Below, in pieces: positions 61,944 through 64,000 of a DNA stretch of 64,000 bases (its first letter is position 1; each line of letters opens with the position of its first letter). A model generated the notes under the pieces. The model was not told the origin of the DNA. It worked only from the letters and a program-made list of their open reading frames with translations, and did no database searches. The stretch comes from Acanthornis magna (taxonomy: Eukaryota > Chordata > Aves > Passeriformes > Acanthizidae). The DNA is taken from the NCBI GenBank assembly GCA_036785705.1, contig JAWUZG010000056.1:9735001-9799000 (forward strand). The letters run 5' to 3'. The translations under genes were made by a program, and so were the position numbers.

Positions 61944-63444
61944 TTGTGTGCCAGTCTGGTTTAGCCATTCCCTGCAAGTGTTTTCCTATGCAAAATATGC
62001 TGATGAGAGCACCTTACCAAAACTGTAATTTGTGAAGTATACTGCTTATAGGATTACAGGGGGCCCATGCCTTCAACAGAACTTGTATATATGCTTAAAT
62101 TATGTACATGCTTAAGTGTAGGGATGACTTGAGCCTATAATTATAAAGTTTAATATTAAGTTTGATCTTTTAATGAAAAATGTCACCCATGAAACAGCAG
62201 ACTAGAGCCTCAAAAATAAAGAAGTGTGTACCTTTTATTAAGAATCCTCTCATTAACTTTATGCATTAAATCCTCTGTAGACACACCTGAAACTGCAATA
62301 TCCAGCGATCAAAATGAAACATGTCTGGAGAAGAAATAAAATCCTACTTACTTCTGTCCATTTCAAAAGGGCAGTCGGTAGGAGAGGGATTATATGGGGA
62401 AAACTTAAGCAAAAAGATATTATTTTTCATCTTCAATCACAATTTGTTCAGCTTAGAACTAGCTATCTAGGCTAAGGTGTTTGCATTATGCTATTTGGGT
62501 TGAGGTCATTGTTTGCTATTCTACAAGTGACAATACACTCGGGCTGTAGGTCACACAGGAGAGCAGATTGTAATTATTGATGTTCATATCAAACAAGGGG
62601 CACTTATTCTGTTTTAATATTTTTGGAGAATTGGATGCCGCTGTTGCTGTTGCTGGGGTATTTTGTTTCAAGTGATCTACCTGATTATCAGTCTCTATGC
62701 TTTGCTCGTGCCTGCAAGCGATAGAATCTCTAGCAGAGCTTGTAAAAAAACATTGCTTTCTGAAAGGGTCCTATAAAAATACCCATTTTTTACACACAGC
62801 ACAAGAGACGGTTTAAAAATAATTGGCTTAAGTGTTGTGGAAATTAGTCAGCACTGCAAAGACATCGGCGCTGCGGGAACAAGGGAAAGTGGGGACCAGG
62901 GACACCAACACCATTTCTGCTGCGGGAAGGTCTTGATGCCACCATACAGTCCTAAGCTCGCTTGTATTAAAGGTGACAAGCCTGAAATTTGGAGGCTCAC
63001 ACATAATTTCACCTGTATGAGGGGTGACAAGACTGACCGCTATCTACGGCACCGGATGGGAGTGTAAATGTGTTGCTGGAGCAGGGGCCAACACAGAATT
63101 ATTTTGGTTTATACGGAGTTATTACCTGCCAAAACGCTTCACGTCATCTTACTTTTCTCACGTAACAGTCAACACATCCCCAAGCTTTTCATACCAGAAA
63201 TACACTTAAATGGCATTACAGGCAGCCACAAGCGCCGCGCTCACTTCACCATTTTCATTCGCACCTTGCGGTTAAAACCCAAACACTTCAGGTGTCGCCT
63301 CCTTAAAACCCGCGTGGCAGCGACGGGAAGCGCCACACAGCCTCAATACTACTCCTGCCAACGCGCTTTGGATCAAACCCTAACCTGGCAGAATCGCTGG
63401 TTTCACCCCTGCTCGTCCCGCCCGGATCGGTGCCCGTGCCCCGC

Positions 63445-63646
63445 GTCCCGCCCCGGTGTCCCCGTCCCGCCCCGGTGTCCCCGTCCCGCCCCGATGTCCC
63501 CGTCCCGCCCCGGTGTCCCGTGTCCCGCCCCGGTGTCCCCGTCCCGCCCCGGTGTCCCGTGTCCCGCCCCGGTGTCCCCGTCCCGCCCCGGTGTCTGTGT
63601 CCCGCCCCGGTGTCCCCGTCCCGCCCCGGTGTCCCCGTCCCGCCCG
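63445..63646. repeat. 19-bp GC-box minisatellite, ten copies plus a partial
   Basis: The unit GTCCCGCCCCGGTGTCCCC is repeated ten times with very few substitutions and small length variants (18-21 bp), then ends in a partial copy. Every unit carries CCCGCCCC, a GC box on the opposite strand. The minus strand has G-runs (GGGG, GGGG, GGG) at short spacing, which fits a G-quadruplex pattern repeated along the array. A related fragment recurs near 63930-63960. Near identity between units indicates recent expansion. Confidence 0.96.
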
Positions 63647-63649
63647 GCG

Positions 63650-63716
63650 CGGGAAGCGGCGGGGCCCGGCCCGGAAGAGGCGGGATCGCGGCGACGGCTC
63701 CGGAGGCTGAGGCGCG
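63650..63716 (+). other. RAMAC: Candidate noncoding first exon (RAMAC)
   Basis: The segment from the end of the minisatellite to the first donor-like junction (GGCGCG followed by gtgagg at 63717) would be a short noncoding leader exon. The human RAMAC first exon is, as I recall, also 5' UTR. No coding part of RAMAC is visible before the window ends. Both ends are guesses, and three further gt dinucleotides in similar context follow at 10-bp spacing. Confidence 0.3.
63671..63677 (+). promoter_or_regulatory. RAMAC: ETS-family motif CCGGAAG
   Basis: CCGGAAG is the core recognised by GABPA/ELK-type ETS factors. It often sits within tens of bases of the start site in housekeeping CpG-island promoters. 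Here it lies between the GC-box array and the first donor-like sequence, which suggests initiation near 63.65-63.70 kb on the plus strand. Confidence 0.45.
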
Positions 63717-63756
63717 GTGAGGGGCGGTGAGGGGCGGTGTGGGGCGGTGAGGGGCG
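63713..63756 (+). repeat. 10-bp tandem repeat GGGGCGGTGA carrying repeated donor-like GTGAGG
   Basis: The unit GGGGCGGTGA (one copy GGGGCGGTGT) recurs at 10-bp spacing after 63711. This places gt dinucleotides at 63717, 63727, 63737 and 63747, three of them in the favourable context GCG followed by GTGAGG. It is a small tandem repeat and possibly a cluster of competing 5' splice sites. Confidence 0.75.
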
Positions 63757-64000
63757 GCGGGGCGGCTGCGGGGGAGGGAGGGAGGCTGTGAGGGCGGAGG
63801 GAGCGGGAGCGACCCCCGCTGCCCCCTCAGCTCTGCCCGGCGCACCGTGAGGGGAGCGGGCTCCGGCGGAGGCCTCCCGAGGGAGCCAGCCCCCTCCATC
63901 GCTCCCTGCTTGGCCTTAGGTGCAGGAGGGTGCCCGGTGTCCCCGGTCCCGCCCCGGCGGGATGAGTGTGGTATTGACGGGATAAACCGTGAGGGGAGCA

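Larger units (their letters stand above)
48221..63219. other. Intergenic region between HOMER2 and the right-hand CpG island
   Basis: About 15 kb of mostly AT-rich DNA holds no gene I can support. Small low-complexity stretches are listed separately. Two open frames were inspected: 49296-49625 on the minus strand (109 codons) and 52293-52769 on the plus strand (158 codons). Neither shows a recognisable domain, splice-site pattern or composition that would set it apart. Distal HOMER2 or RAMAC regulatory elements may lie here, but they cannot be picked out without cross-species alignment. Confidence 0.75.
63220..64000. promoter_or_regulatory. RAMAC: CpG island, probable RAMAC (FAM103A1) promoter, open at right edge
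   Basis: G+C and CpG density rise sharply near 63.2 kb and stay high to the window edge. Features include a 19-bp GC-box minisatellite (63445-63646), an ETS motif CCGGAAG (63671-63677), and GTGAGG donor-like sequences just downstream on the plus strand. In human 15q25 the gene immediately upstream of HOMER2, on the opposite strand, is RAMAC, the activating subunit of the mRNA cap guanine-N7 methyltransferase RNMT. The assignment to RAMAC rests on that synteny alone, because no coding residue of it is inside the window. It could instead be another housekeeping promoter or a distal HOMER2 start. Confidence 0.6.

Noticed and set aside
63068..63899. Pro/Arg-rich frames of up to 220 codons at the right edge
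   Set aside because: Produced by the 19-bp minisatellite and CpG island. They read through the promoter region on both strands.
1..64000. CRISPR array, phage, endogenous retrovirus, tRNA, rRNA or other undescribed system
   Set aside because: I read for spacer-like arrays, retroviral gene or LTR pairs and tRNA-like patterns and found none convincing. The tandem arrays present have no unique spacers.

Overview
This window is vertebrate, almost certainly avian, genomic DNA. The evidence is split exons with GT-AG introns, two CR1 LINE 3' ends of the bird/reptile type, low interspersed-repeat density, compact introns, and two CpG islands. No bacterial, viral or CRISPR-like system is present. I could not resolve the species.

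The main gene is HOMER2, on the minus strand and reading right to left. Five coding exons can be placed to the base: exon 1 (47270-47274, encodes ATGGG), exon 2 (24785-24941), exon 3 (9084-9215), exon 4 (2530-2622) and exon 5 (1107-1246). Together they encode residues 1-175 plus two bases of codon 176: the whole EVH1 ligand-binding domain, the linker, and the lead-in to the C-terminal coiled coil. The remaining exons lie beyond the left edge. Reading frames and splice phases join perfectly, and the EVH1 ligand-contact residues F14, W24, T66, T68, F74 and G89 are all intact.

Region by region: 1-9215 holds exons 5-3 and introns 5-3, including a 59-bp minisatellite in intron 3. Positions 9216-24784 are intron 2, with a CR1 remnant and a 540-bp CAG/CAC/AAC-type repeat. 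Positions 24942-47269 are intron 1, with a well-preserved CR1 3' end. About 46.84-48.22 kb is the HOMER2 CpG-island promoter, which carries GC boxes, a D-box-like octamer and a 16-bp minisatellite. About 48.2-63.2 kb is intergenic, with no gene I can support. About 63.2-64.0 kb is a second CpG island with a 19-bp GC-box minisatellite and an ETS motif. By synteny with human 15q25 it is probably the promoter and noncoding first exon of RAMAC (FAM103A1) on the plus strand, diverging from HOMER2.

The best observations are these. An internal alternative 3' splice site, which I believe makes the 11-residue-shorter HOMER2 isoform in mammals, appears to be destroyed here. An in-frame upstream ATG could give a 29-residue N-terminal extension. 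S91P sits beside the EVH1 ligand site. Reading through exon 5 gives an almost immediate stop at the position equivalent to the Homer1a truncation. Both promoter islands carry GC-rich minisatellites, and the RAMAC-side array is a tandem of GC boxes with G-quadruplex potential. Most long open frames in the window are artefacts of tandem repeats or CpG islands.
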